From NCBI GenBank assembly GCA_963832725.1, contig CAWHVG010000003.1, positions 1,302,001 to 1,366,000 of the forward strand: a stretch of DNA of 64,000 nt, in the 5' to 3' direction. This document shows, piece after piece, positions 1 to 8,736 of this stretch. Origin of the DNA: JAEZBP01 sp963832725. GTDB taxonomy: Bacteria > Myxococcota_A > Polyangia > Polyangiales > Sandaracinaceae. Made by a program: the position numbers and the translations under genes. Under the pieces are notes generated by a model. The model ran no database searches. It was given only the letters and a program-made list of their open reading frames with translations, and was not told the origin of the DNA. Numbering within the stretch: the stretch's first letter is position 1; each line of letters starts with the position of its first letter.

Positions 1-45
1 GATGCCGATCGCGACCAACTCCGAGAGCGACACGTGCGCACCCAT
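1..45 (-). CDS. 5' end of an unidentified gene leaving the window
   Basis: Only the first 15 codons are visible, reading MGAHVSLSELVAIGI from an ATG at 45. A good ribosome binding site (GGAGGAAG) lies about 7 bases upstream of that ATG, which is why I call a gene start here. The remainder is outside the window, so no family can be assigned. It would be divergent from the UPF0182 gene at 252, leaving about 200 bases for two promoters. Confidence 0.35.
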   Translation of the reverse strand, partial: MGAHVSLSELVAIGI

Positions 46-251
46 CGTCGACTTCCTCCAGCACCCCCCACGGGGTCGAGGTAGACCCGCGCTCGCGCGC
101 ACGAAGAACGGCGCCACGCCCCACCCGAGACCCCTCTGCAGGTCGACCGGCGAGGCGCGCGGTCACGACGCGCTCAGCCGCCCGCACCGGCTCCCCGGGT
201 TGAGAACCATGGTGCATGGCGCCAGGATGCGGGCCGGGCTGGGACATCCGC

Positions 252-3155
252 ATGGTCGAAACACGTCGTCGCGTCATCGCCGGCATCGCGCTCGTCGCGC
301 TGCCGCTCCTTCTCCTCCTCGTGCTGCCGTGGGCGGCCGGCTTCGCAGTGGACCTCGCGTGGTTTCGCGCGCTCGGACACGGCGACGTCCTGACCACGCC
401 GCTGTGGACGCGGCTCGGGCTCGGCGTGAGCGCCGGCGCGCTGGCGTTCGCGCTCGTGGCGGCCAACCTCACCCTCGCCGCGCGGCTGGCCAAGGGTCGC
501 GGCAAGCCGCTCCGACTCGGCGAGCCCGAACGCCCCTTCGAGCTCGATCTCGGACACGTGCTCTCGCGCCTCGCCCTGCCCTTCGCCGCGCTGATCGGCC
601 TCGGCTTCGCCCTGAGCGCGGCGGGCCACTGGGCGCAATGGCTGATGCTCGCGCACGCCCATCCCTTCGGGCAGAGCGACCCCATCCACGGGCGCGACAT
701 CGCCTTCTACGTCTTCACCCTGCCCTTCCTCGACGCGGTCTACGGCTGGCTCCTCGGCATCACCGTCGTGGCGCTCTTGGCGACCGCGGCGACGTACTTC
801 CTGCGCGGCGCGCTCGGCCTGGGCCGAAAGCACGGCACGGCGCGCGCGGTGCGGGTGCACCTCAGCGTGCTGGGGAGCCTCCTCATGCTGGTGCTCGCGT
901 ACGGCGCGTGGCTCTCGAGCATGTCCGTGGTGCTCTCGGACGCCGGGCTGGTCGCCGGCGCGGGCTATGCCGACGTGCACGCCCGGCTGCCGATGATCCG
1001 CGCTCAGCTCGCGGTGGCGCTGCTGGCGGCCGCGCTGATCGGGTTCGCCGCGACCCGCCGGCGCCTCGTCCTCTACGGCGTGGCGCTCGGGCTCTACCTC
1101 GCGGTAGGCCTCCTCGGCCGTGGGCTCTACCCGGCGATGCTCCAGAAGTACGTCGTCGAGCCCAACGAGCTCGAGCGCGAGCGGCCCTACCTCGAGCACG
1201 AGATCGCATCCACGCGCGCCGCCTACGCGCTCGACGGAGTGGAGCTGCGCGAGCTGGCCGGCGACCCGGCCCTGAGCTGGGCGCAGATCGAGGATCACAG
1301 CGCCACGCTCTCGAACGTGCGCCTCTGGGACCATCGCCCGCTCCTCGACACCTTCGGGCAGATCCAGGAGATCCGCACGTACTACGACTTCGTCTCGGTG
1401 GACAACGACCGCTACCGCATCGACGGCGCGCTCCGGCAGACCATGCTCTCGCCCCGCGAGCTCTCGAGCCGCAGCCTGCCGAACCGGACCTGGATCAACG
1501 AGCACTTCACCTTCACCCACGGCTACGGCGTGACGCTCGGCCCGGTGAACGAGGCAGACGGAGAGGGGCTCCCGGTCCTCTTCGTGAAGGACATCCCGCC
1601 GGCCTCGGTGCCCGGTGCGCCCGAGGTGGCGCGACCGCAGATCTACTTCGGCGAGCTCACCGACGAGTACGTCTTCGTGAACGCGACGGCCCGCGAGTTC
1701 GACCACCCCTCCGGCGAAGGCAACGTCTACGCGAGCTACGAGGGCAGCGGCGGTATCGCGCTCGACGGGGCGATGGTGCGGGCGGCGCTGGCGCTCGATC
1801 TCGGCAACCCCAAGATCCTCCTCTCGGACGACCTGAGCGCCTCGACCCGGGTGCTGATGCACCGGCGCATCCTCGAGCGCGTGGCGCGGCTCGCGCCCTT
1901 CCTGCGCTTCGACCACGACCCCTACATGGTGATCCGCGACGACGGCTCGCTGGCCTGGATCGTCGACGCCTACACCACGACCGATCGCTATCCCTACGCG
2001 CGCCGCGACGGGGCCTTCGCCTACATCCGCAACTCGGTCAAGGCGGTGATCGACGCCTACGACGGGAGCGTGGACCTCTACGTGAACGACGAAGAGGATC
2101 CCATCCTGGCCACCTGGCGCGACGTCTTCCCCGGCCTGATGCAGCCACTGGCGAGCATGCCCGCGGATCTCCGCGCGCACCTCCGCTATCCGCTCGACAT
2201 CTTCGGCGTGCAGGCACGGATGCTCGCGACCTACCACATGGACGGGCCGGAGCTGCTCTACAACCGCGAGGATCAGTGGCAGGTGCCGGGCGCCCAGCGC
2301 GGGCGCGAGGGCGTAGAGCCGATGGAGCCCTACTACACGGTGATGCGCTTGCCCGGCGAGGCTCGGCCCGAGTTCATCCTGATGCTGCCCTTCACGCCGG
2401 CCCGCAAGGACAACCTCGCGGCGTGGATGGTCGCGCGCAGCGACGGGCCCGAGCTCGGACACCTCCGGGTCTACGAGCTGCCCAACGACCGGCTGGTGTA
2501 CGGACCGCAGCAGGTGCTCAACCGCATCAACCAGGATCCGACCATCTCGCAGGCGCTCTCGCTCTGGGATCAGCGCGGCTCCGAAGCGCACTTCGGCACG
2601 CTGATGGTGGTGCCGATCGAGCAGTCGCTCCTCTACGTGCTGCCGCTCTACCTGCGGAGCGAGGGCGGGCGCATCCCGCAGCTCAAGCGCGTGATCGTCG
2701 TGCACGAGAACCACATCGCGATGGCCGAGACGCTGGCGGGCGCGCTCGAAGCGGTGTTCGGGCGCGAGCCCGCGCCAACGGAAGCGGGCGAGCACGAGCT
2801 GGCCGCGAGCGCGAGCGAGCCGGTGGAGGCGCCGGCCGCCTCCGCGAGCGCCGCCGAGCCGCCGCTGCCGGCCCCGGACACAGATCCGCGGGTCGCCGCG
2901 CTCCAGCACTACGATCGCGCCGTGGCGGCGCAGCGGCGAGGCGACTGGGCGGGCTACGGCGAAGAGCTGGAGGCGCTCGAGCGGGCATTGCGCGCGCTGC
3001 AGCCGGAGCGGGCTCGAAGCGAGCCCAGCGAGCCGACAGGGCCCGAGGAGCAAGCCCAGCCGGAGCGAGCCCACCCGGAGCAAGCCCAGCCGGAGCAAGC
3101 CCACCCGGAGCAAGCCCAACCGGAGCAAGCCCACCCGGAGCGAGCCCAGCCGTGA
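252..3155 (+). CDS. UPF0182 family membrane protein
   Basis: A 967-residue integral membrane protein of the UPF0182 family, whose biochemical role is unknown. The first 300 or so residues hold about seven hydrophobic segments, beginning with a long one at residues 8-40, followed by a large soluble domain of roughly 550 residues that is characteristic of the family (for example LSSRSLPNRTWINEHFTFTH). The C-terminus is an Ala/Glu/Pro-rich tail ending in short repeats. I start at the ATG at 252, immediately before a basic and then hydrophobic stretch; an in-frame codon at 216 is possible but adds a non-membrane leader. The stop overlaps the next gene's GTG, so the two are probably translationally coupled. 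Confidence 0.9.
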   Translation: MVETRRRVIAGIALVALPLLLLLVLPWAAGFAVDLAWFRALGHGDVLTTPLWTRLGLGVSAGALAFALVAANLTLAARLAKGRGKPLRLGEPERPFELDLGHVLSRLALPFAALIGLGFALSAAGHWAQWLMLAHAHPFGQSDPIHGRDIAFYVFTLPFLDAVYGWLLGITVVALLATAATYFLRGALGLGRKHGTARAVRVHLSVLGSLLMLVLAYGAWLSSMSVVLSDAGLVAGAGYADVHARLPMIRAQLAVALLAAALIGFAATRRRLVLYGVALGLYLAVGLLGRGLYPAMLQKYVVEPNELERERPYLEHEIASTRAAYALDGVELRELAGDPALSWAQIEDHSATLSNVRLWDHRPLLDTFGQIQEIRTYYDFVSVDNDRYRIDGALRQTMLSPRELSSRSLPNRTWINEHFTFTHGYGVTLGPVNEADGEGLPVLFVKDIPPASVPGAPEVARPQIYFGELTDEYVFVNATAREFDHPSGEGNVYASYEGSGGIALDGAMVRAALALDLGNPKILLSDDLSASTRVLMHRRILERVARLAPFLRFDHDPYMVIRDDGSLAWIVDAYTTTDRYPYARRDGAFAYIRNSVKAVIDAYDGSVDLYVNDEEDPILATWRDVFPGLMQPLASMPADLRAHLRYPLDIFGVQARMLATYHMDGPELLYNREDQWQVPGAQRGREGVEPMEPYYTVMRLPGEARPEFILMLPFTPARKDNLAAWMVARSDGPELGHLRVYELPNDRLVYGPQQVLNRINQDPTISQALSLWDQRGSEAHFGTLMVVPIEQSLLYVLPLYLRSEGGRIPQLKRVIVVHENHIAMAETLAGALEAVFGREPAPTEAGEHELAASASEPVEAPAASASAAEPPLPAPDTDPRVAALQHYDRAVAAQRRGDWAGYGEELEALERALRALQPERARSEPSEPTGPEEQAQPERAHPEQAQPEQAHPEQAQPEQAHPERAQP
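3049..3150 (+). repeat. 30-bp in-frame tandem repeats at the 3' end of the UPF0182 gene
   Basis: About three and a half imperfect copies of a 30-base unit encode alternating PEQAQ and PEQAH pentapeptides. The reading frame is preserved. It looks like a recently expanded minisatellite in a disordered tail. Confidence 0.8.
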
Positions 3156-4403
3156 ACGCGGCGTGGCGGGAGGCCGACGAGGCGCTGCTCGAGCGCCTGG
3201 CGGACGAGGCGGTCTTCGAGCGCTACTGGGCCGCCATCGCCGACGGCGCGCCCCCGCCCCACCCGCGCGCGGCCGGGTCGATCGCCGCGCTCCGCCGGAC
3301 CGACTCCGGACGCGAGGCGGTGGCGCAGGCGGAGGCCGGTGACGTCGGACCGCTGGTGCGCTTCGCGGCCGAGCCGCCGCCGGACATGCTCACGCCGCGC
3401 TCGGCGCACCACCTCGCGCTCGTCCACGCGGCCGCCGCCGACGGGCTCGAGCGCCGTGACGATCCGGCGCGCCGCGGCAGCGGCAAGTGGCCGCGCCTCC
3501 GAGCGCTGGCGATGTGGCTCTGGCTGGCCGAAGAGGGCGCGTACCTCAAGGAGATGGCCGGGGCGGTCATCGGCGGCGGGTTGCCGCCGAACGAGGTGGA
3601 GCGCGCGGCGACCGAGGCGCCCTACCGCGTCCTCGATGCGCTCGGCGAGCGGGCGCGCAGCGGCGCGCGGGAGCTGAGCGAGCCGGCCCGCGTCGCGCTC
3701 CGCGTGCTGGCGCAGGTCGACGTGGCGGCAGAGATGGCCGGCGTGGGCGAGCGGGTCCGACGGATCGCACGGACGCGAGCCGCGAGGGCGCGGGAGGCCG
3801 CCATCGACGACGCCATCCAGCGCATCGACCACGCGCTGGAAGAGGCCCGCGGGCGCGACGCGCCGACCGACGAGCTGGTGGCGCTCTTGGCGGACGCCGT
3901 GGCCGTGTGGCGCTGGGCCGACCGGGACGAGCACGTCGAGCGCTTCCTGATCGAGCGGGTGACGCCGACCTGCTGGGACCGCTATCGCGAGAAGCGCCTC
4001 GACGAGCTGCGCGGCCTGCTACGGCCGCTCGAAGCGCCGGTCGATCACCTGGCCGAGCGCGTCGAGAACGATCCGACCCGGCTCGCCTACGCGGCCCCGT
4101 GCGCGCAGATGTTCGTGTTCCGGGCCGAGGTCGCGCCGAAGTTCGACGCCCAGCTCGCCGCCGCCGAGCGGGCGGTGCAGCTCTGCGCCACGCATCGGAA
4201 CGGTCGGCTGGTGCTGGCCAATTTCCTGGTCGAGCGCGGGATGCGGGCGCTGGACGGCGCGATGCCCTGGGGCCGGGCCGAGGCGCTGAGGCGGGCGGCC
4301 GAGGACGTGCGGCGCGCCGCCTCGCTCTACCCGGATTCTGAAGCGCCTGCCGAACGCCAAGCAGCGCCTCAAGGCGATGGGGAGGGACCTCGATGCCGCC
4401 TGA
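3152..4403 (+). CDS. Conserved hypothetical in Hsp70 cluster (apparent +1 frameshift)
   Basis: A soluble, helical, Ala/Arg/Glu-rich protein of about 416 residues with no family I can name. The GTG start overlaps the upstream stop (GTGA). The C-terminal quarter (around residues 320-400) resembles a degenerate TPR-like helical segment containing VQLCATHRNGRLVLANFL. The frame as written runs on into the next gene out of phase. Removing one T from the GATTC at 4334-4338 restores a natural end, LKRLPNAKQRLKAMGRDLDA, with a TGA at 4401 that overlaps the next gene by 11 bases. Its position between UPF0182 and an Hsp70 suggests a helper or client-binding partner, which is inference only. Confidence 0.7.
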
Positions 4404-4785
4404 CGACGAGAACCCGTTCGAACGCTTCGAGATCGATCCCCTCGGCGGGCCGGGCGCGATCACCGAGCGCATGCGGGAGCTCATCGAGGACGCCCCGGAC
4501 GAGGCGGCCGAGAAGGCCATCCGCGCCGCCTGGGAAGAGCTGACGTTGCACCCGGCGCGCCGCTTCCACGCGGCGCTCGGCGCGCACCCGGACAGCCACG
4601 GCCCGCGCGGCGCGCCGCCTCCGAAGCGCCGCCACCCGGACTTCCGGCACGAACCGCTGACGCTCTCCGATCTCGCGCTCCGCCCCCGCTTGCTGGACGC
4701 GCTCGGTACGGAGGAGCCGCCGGCCCTCCCCGACGTACCCTTGGACCACGATCCGATTCTCGGACCCTCTGGAGGAACGCTCTAA
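4393..4785 (+). CDS. Small hypothetical protein directly upstream of Hsp70
   Basis: A 130-residue acidic protein beginning MPPDDENPFERFEIDPLGG. The N-terminal half contains a helix-rich patch (residues 20-60) with EDAPDEAAEKAIRAAWEELT followed by an HPARRF segment, reminiscent of small co-chaperone-like proteins, but no HPD J-domain signature is present, so I do not call it DnaJ. The ATG lies inside the end of the preceding gene, and its stop shares bases with the Hsp70 start (TAATG). This coupling implies it is made together with the Hsp70. Confidence 0.75.
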   Translation: MPPDDENPFERFEIDPLGGPGAITERMRELIEDAPDEAAEKAIRAAWEELTLHPARRFHAALGAHPDSHGPRGAPPPKRRHPDFRHEPLTLSDLALRPRLLDALGTEEPPALPDVPLDHDPILGPSGGTL

Positions 4786-7349
4786 TGTTCGTCGACCGCC
4801 CCGTGGGCATCGATCTCGGCACCACCAACAGCGAGGTGGCGCTCCTCGATCCGTCCGAGAAGGACCTGATCGTCTACGCCGATCGCTTCGGCCGCCGCAC
4901 CATTCCGTCGGCCGTCTGCTGGGATCCGAAGAAGGAGCGGATCGTCGTCGGACGCGCGGCGCGCAACCGGCGCGGCATGGATCCGGGCCCCGTCGAGTCC
5001 ATCAAGCGCAAGATGGGTCGCGACGCGCGGGTCACGGTGGGGCCGAACGAGCTCACCCCCGAAGAGGTCAGCGCGAAGATCCTCGCCGAGCTGCGCGAGC
5101 GCATGCAGGAGGACCTGGCCGGCAAGTCGGACGGGGTGGAGGTCCGGGTCGACCGCGCCGTCATCACCGTGCCGGCCTACTTCGACGCGCCGCAGGTGGA
5201 GGCGACGCGCCGCGCCGGCGAGCTGGCCGGGCTGGAGGTGCTGGGCATCCTGCAGGAGCCGACCGCGGCGGCCATCTACCACACCTGGAAGCGTCAGCTC
5301 GGCGACGGCTGCTTCCTCATCTACGACCTCGGCGGTGGCACCTTCGACGTGTCCGTCCTCCGCTGCCTGGCCGGCGAGTACCAGGTGCTGGCCATCGACG
5401 GCGACAACTACCTCGGCGGCGACGACTTCGACCGCCGCTTCGCCGAGCAGCTCCGCCGGATGCTGGTCGAGCGCGGCTACGCCCTCGATCTGGACGTCTC
5501 GCGCGACGAGGAGGACCAGGCCCGCTTCGGCCGGCTGGTGCACCTCGCGCAGGAGATCAAAGAGTCGCTCTCCACCTCCGACGTCGTGCACGTGAGCAAG
5601 CAGAACGTGCTCTCCGACCAGGAGGGCGAGCAGGTCGACTTCGAGGGCGACGTGGGCCGCGCCGACTGGGAAGCAGCGGTGAAGGATTTGGTCGACACCA
5701 CGCTGGCCTGCTGCCAGCGCGCGCTCGCGCAGAGCCGCGAGACGGCGGGCGTGGGCCTCGGCGACATCGATCACGTCGTGTTGGTCGGCGGCTCGACCCG
5801 CGTGCCCTACGTGGTGCGGCGGGTCACGGAAGAGCTCTGCGCGAAGAGCAAGAGCGCGGAGCCGCTCCAGGACGAGGTGGACACCTGCGTGGCGCTCGGC
5901 GCGGCCGTGCACGCGGCGCAGCTCGGTGGCCTGCGGATCGGCGACGAAGAAGGCGCCGTCTGCGTGCGCAGCCCGCTGGTCGGCCGCGGCGCCTCCATCA
6001 AGCTCACCCTCGACGTCGAGCGCGCGCCGGAGCAGAGCGCGTCCGTGGCCGTCACCCGCGGCGAGCACGCGCTCGCCGAGGCGGTGCTGGAGGGCGTGCC
6101 CGCGCATCACCTGCGGCTCGAGGTACCGCTCGGCGAAGCGCCGGAGACGCCGGTCGCGCTGACCCTGGCCGACGGCGCGGGGACGACGCTGGCGGCCTAC
6201 CCGCTCGTCCTCTACCGCGGCGACGTCCGGCCGCGCGCCAGCGCGCTCAGCCAGCCCTCGGTCGTGGCCAAGGACATCGCGCTCGAGGTGCTGCGCGCCG
6301 GCAAGCGGGAGCGCAAGGTCCTGCTCTCGCGCGGCACCGGGCTGCCGGCCGAGGCCACCCACACCTTCTACACCGGCGATCGGAGCGGCGCGGTGGTGTT
6401 GCGCCTCTTGCAGAACCGGCTGCCCATCAAGACGCTGATGGTCACGGTCGACAAGGAGCTGGCCATCGGCACGCCGGTCGAGCTGACCCTGCGCTGCGAC
6501 GCGGCGATGCGGCTGGAGGCGAAGGCCGAGGTGGCCGGACAGGAGCTCTGGGCCAACATCGAGCCGGCCCCGCAGCGCACGCCGAACGCGGACGAGATCG
6601 ACGCGCTCTTGGCCCGCTCGGAGAGCGCGGCGTCGGAGCTCTGGGGTCACGACGCGCAGTTCTTCCGGCGCGAGCTGGAGCCGCTGGTCACCGGCATCCG
6701 CGAGGTGCTGGGCACGGACCCGGACAAGCTCTCGGCGCTGGCGGCCAAGCTCCAGCAGCTCCTCGAGAGCTTCGTGGGCGGGAGCGAAGAGCTCAGCCCG
6801 CCGATGCACCGCTTCGAGGACGTGGTGGACGCGCTACGGCGCACGGTCTACCGCGCCGAGGGCAACCTGCTGGGGATGGACACGCCGGCCTGGGAGGCGC
6901 GGATCGGCGAGCTGATGCAGCGCGGCCTGTCGACGTGGGAAGAGTCCGACGCAGGCGGCTGGCGGCGCGTCTACAACGAGGCGCAGGCGCTGCTGGAGAC
7001 GGCCGGCGAGCAGGAGTTCAGCAAGCTCAAGATTGACGATCCGAGCTACATCCTCTCGCGCTTGGCGGGCGCGCTGCTCTACGCCAAGCGGATCGAGCAC
7101 GGGCTGGCCGACTTCGTCCCCTCGTCGGCCGACGAGGTGCGCCAGATGCAGATCGAAGAGCGCGACCGATTGCAGACGGCCCTGGTGGAGAAGGTCACCG
7201 GTCCGCTCGGCGAGCTCGATGCCGAGGCGAGCGACACGCAGGCGATCCGCCGGCAGCTCGACCGCATCCTGGCCGAGCTCGAGCGCATCGACACCGCCCT
7301 CGAGAAGCTGCCCGCGCTGGGCCTGGTGACGGAGCGCGGGCGAGGCTGA
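4785..7349 (+). CDS. Hsp70-family chaperone with long C-terminal extension
   Basis: An actin-fold ATPase of the Hsp70 class. The phosphate-1 motif GIDLGTTNSEV is at residues 8-18, the phosphate-2 motif DLGGGTFDVS at about 181-190, and the adenosine motif VGGSTRVPYV near residue 334. A beta-rich substrate-binding-like region follows to about residue 600. The protein has 854 residues, roughly 200 more than DnaK; the extra C-terminal part is helical and charged, without the DnaK EEV-type tail. GGAGG lies 9 bases before the ATG. It is not the housekeeping DnaK (no GrpE or DnaJ nearby) but a paralogue embedded in an operon of uncharacterised partners. Confidence 0.9.
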   Translation: MFVDRPVGIDLGTTNSEVALLDPSEKDLIVYADRFGRRTIPSAVCWDPKKERIVVGRAARNRRGMDPGPVESIKRKMGRDARVTVGPNELTPEEVSAKILAELRERMQEDLAGKSDGVEVRVDRAVITVPAYFDAPQVEATRRAGELAGLEVLGILQEPTAAAIYHTWKRQLGDGCFLIYDLGGGTFDVSVLRCLAGEYQVLAIDGDNYLGGDDFDRRFAEQLRRMLVERGYALDLDVSRDEEDQARFGRLVHLAQEIKESLSTSDVVHVSKQNVLSDQEGEQVDFEGDVGRADWEAAVKDLVDTTLACCQRALAQSRETAGVGLGDIDHVVLVGGSTRVPYVVRRVTEELCAKSKSAEPLQDEVDTCVALGAAVHAAQLGGLRIGDEEGAVCVRSPLVGRGASIKLTLDVERAPEQSASVAVTRGEHALAEAVLEGVPAHHLRLEVPLGEAPETPVALTLADGAGTTLAAYPLVLYRGDVRPRASALSQPSVVAKDIALEVLRAGKRERKVLLSRGTGLPAEATHTFYTGDRSGAVVLRLLQNRLPIKTLMVTVDKELAIGTPVELTLRCDAAMRLEAKAEVAGQELWANIEPAPQRTPNADEIDALLARSESAASELWGHDAQFFRRELEPLVTGIREVLGTDPDKLSALAAKLQQLLESFVGGSEELSPPMHRFEDVVDALRRTVYRAEGNLLGMDTPAWEARIGELMQRGLSTWEESDAGGWRRVYNEAQALLETAGEQEFSKLKIDDPSYILSRLAGALLYAKRIEHGLADFVPSSADEVRQMQIEERDRLQTALVEKVTGPLGELDAEASDTQAIRRQLDRILAELERIDTALEKLPALGLVTERGRG

Positions 7350-7352
7350 TCG

Positions 7353-8733
7353 GTGGGCGTCCTCGACGAGCTGGCGCTCTCCGGCGTCGATCGGATCGAG
7401 CGCAGGCTCGGCACCCGCGCGGCGCTGAGCGCGCTCGCGCCGCTGCTCGACACGCTGCCGGCGGGGCGTGGGCGCGGCCGGGCGGTGCTGCGGGCGATCG
7501 GCTACGCGGCCGAGCTCGGCGAGGCGGCCCAGGTCGTGCAGCTCGCTGATCGCTGGGTCCTCGAGCAGGCCGCCAAGGCCACCGACGCCCGGCGCGCGCT
7601 GGTCGCGCTGGCGGGCGCGCATCCCGAAGCCGCGGTGGCGCTGGCGCGGGCCGAGACGCGGCGAACGCGCGGCGGCTACGACGAGGCCGCCGCGTGATTA
7701 CGCGCTCGGGCGCGCCCTCGAAGCGGCCGCAGAGCTCGACGGAGCTCTCCTCGCGCACGAGCGCGCCGCTCGGCTGGCGGCGGAGCAGCCGAGGCTGCGG
7801 TCACAGGCCGGCGCGCGGGCCACGCGGGCGCTCTCGGCGCTCGGACGCTCGGGGGAGGCGGCGGCGCGCGCGAGCGAGCTCCTGCCGCTCGATGGAGCGC
7901 CTCGCGAGGACCGACTCGCGGTGGCCGTGGCCGCGCTCGGCGCTCCCGGACGCTATGCGCGCGCGGCCGCGCTCGACGTGCTGGAGCGGCTCGCACGTGA
8001 AGGCGGACCCCTCGGCGCGACGGCAGCGCGTTTCGCCGCGGCGCACGCCGAGCGAGGGGGCGCGAGCCTGAGCGCGATCGAGGTCGACCGGATCCTGGCC
8101 ATCCTCGCCCACGATCCTCGCGGTGAGGAAGCGGCAGCGAGGCTGCGCGCGCTCGTGAAAGCCGGCGACGACCCGGCGCACGCGGCGCAGGTCGACCCGG
8201 CCGCCTCGGCCCTCTTGCCGCGCGCCAAGGCCGTGGCCGAAGGCAACGCGGCCGGTCCGAGGCCGGAGAACGAGGGGCGCGTTCTGCTCGGCTGGCTCAG
8301 CGTAGCGGCGGTGGCGGCCCTCCGCGCCGAGAACCGACACGAAGCGCGCGACCTCCTGCGCGAGCTCGACGAGCGCATCCGCGCCGGCGCGCGGGTCGAG
8401 GCGCCGAGCTGGACGGCGGCGGTCTTCGCGTTGCGCGACGCGCGGCTGAAGCCGGAAGGCGCCGCGCTCGCTCAGGCGCTCCTGGCGGCCGACGGCGACC
8501 CGCCGCCGCGCGGGTTCACGTGGGTGGCCGACGCGCTGGACGCCGCCGACGCCGAGAGCCTGTCCGTCCGCGCGCTCGAGCGCGCCGTGTCCCGCCGCGA
8601 GCCGGAAGCCCGCGCCCGCCTGAGCGCGCTGACGAGAGAGCGGGGATGGCGCGCCGCCGACGCGGGCGACCGCGACGAAGCGCTGGCCCTCTTGAAGCGC
8701 GCCCGCGCCCTCGCCGAGCCCACCGGGAGCTGA
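7353..8733 (+). CDS. Helical-repeat hypothetical protein (apparent frameshift)
   Basis: An Ala/Leu/Arg-rich, probably all-helical repeat protein of about 459 residues. It starts with a GTG three bases after the Hsp70 stop, so it belongs to the same operon. The first part (MGVLDELALSGVDRIERRLG) runs to a TGA at 7695, and the same style of protein continues in another frame from DYALGRALEAA. The junction sequence GCCGCGTGATTACG can be repaired by removing one base or adding CG. Unlike most other frameshifts in this window, this one does not reduce to a GATC. No conserved catalytic motif is visible. A scaffold or adaptor for the Hsp70 is possible but unproven. Confidence 0.65.
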
Positions 8734-8736
8734 GCC

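Noticed and set aside
174..3134. Long minus-strand open frame opposite the UPF0182 gene
   Set aside because: Arg/Val/His/Glu-rich translation without motifs, typical of antisense frames in very GC-rich genes.
4393..4785. DnaJ co-chaperone
   Set aside because: No HPD motif or Gly/Phe region could be seen.
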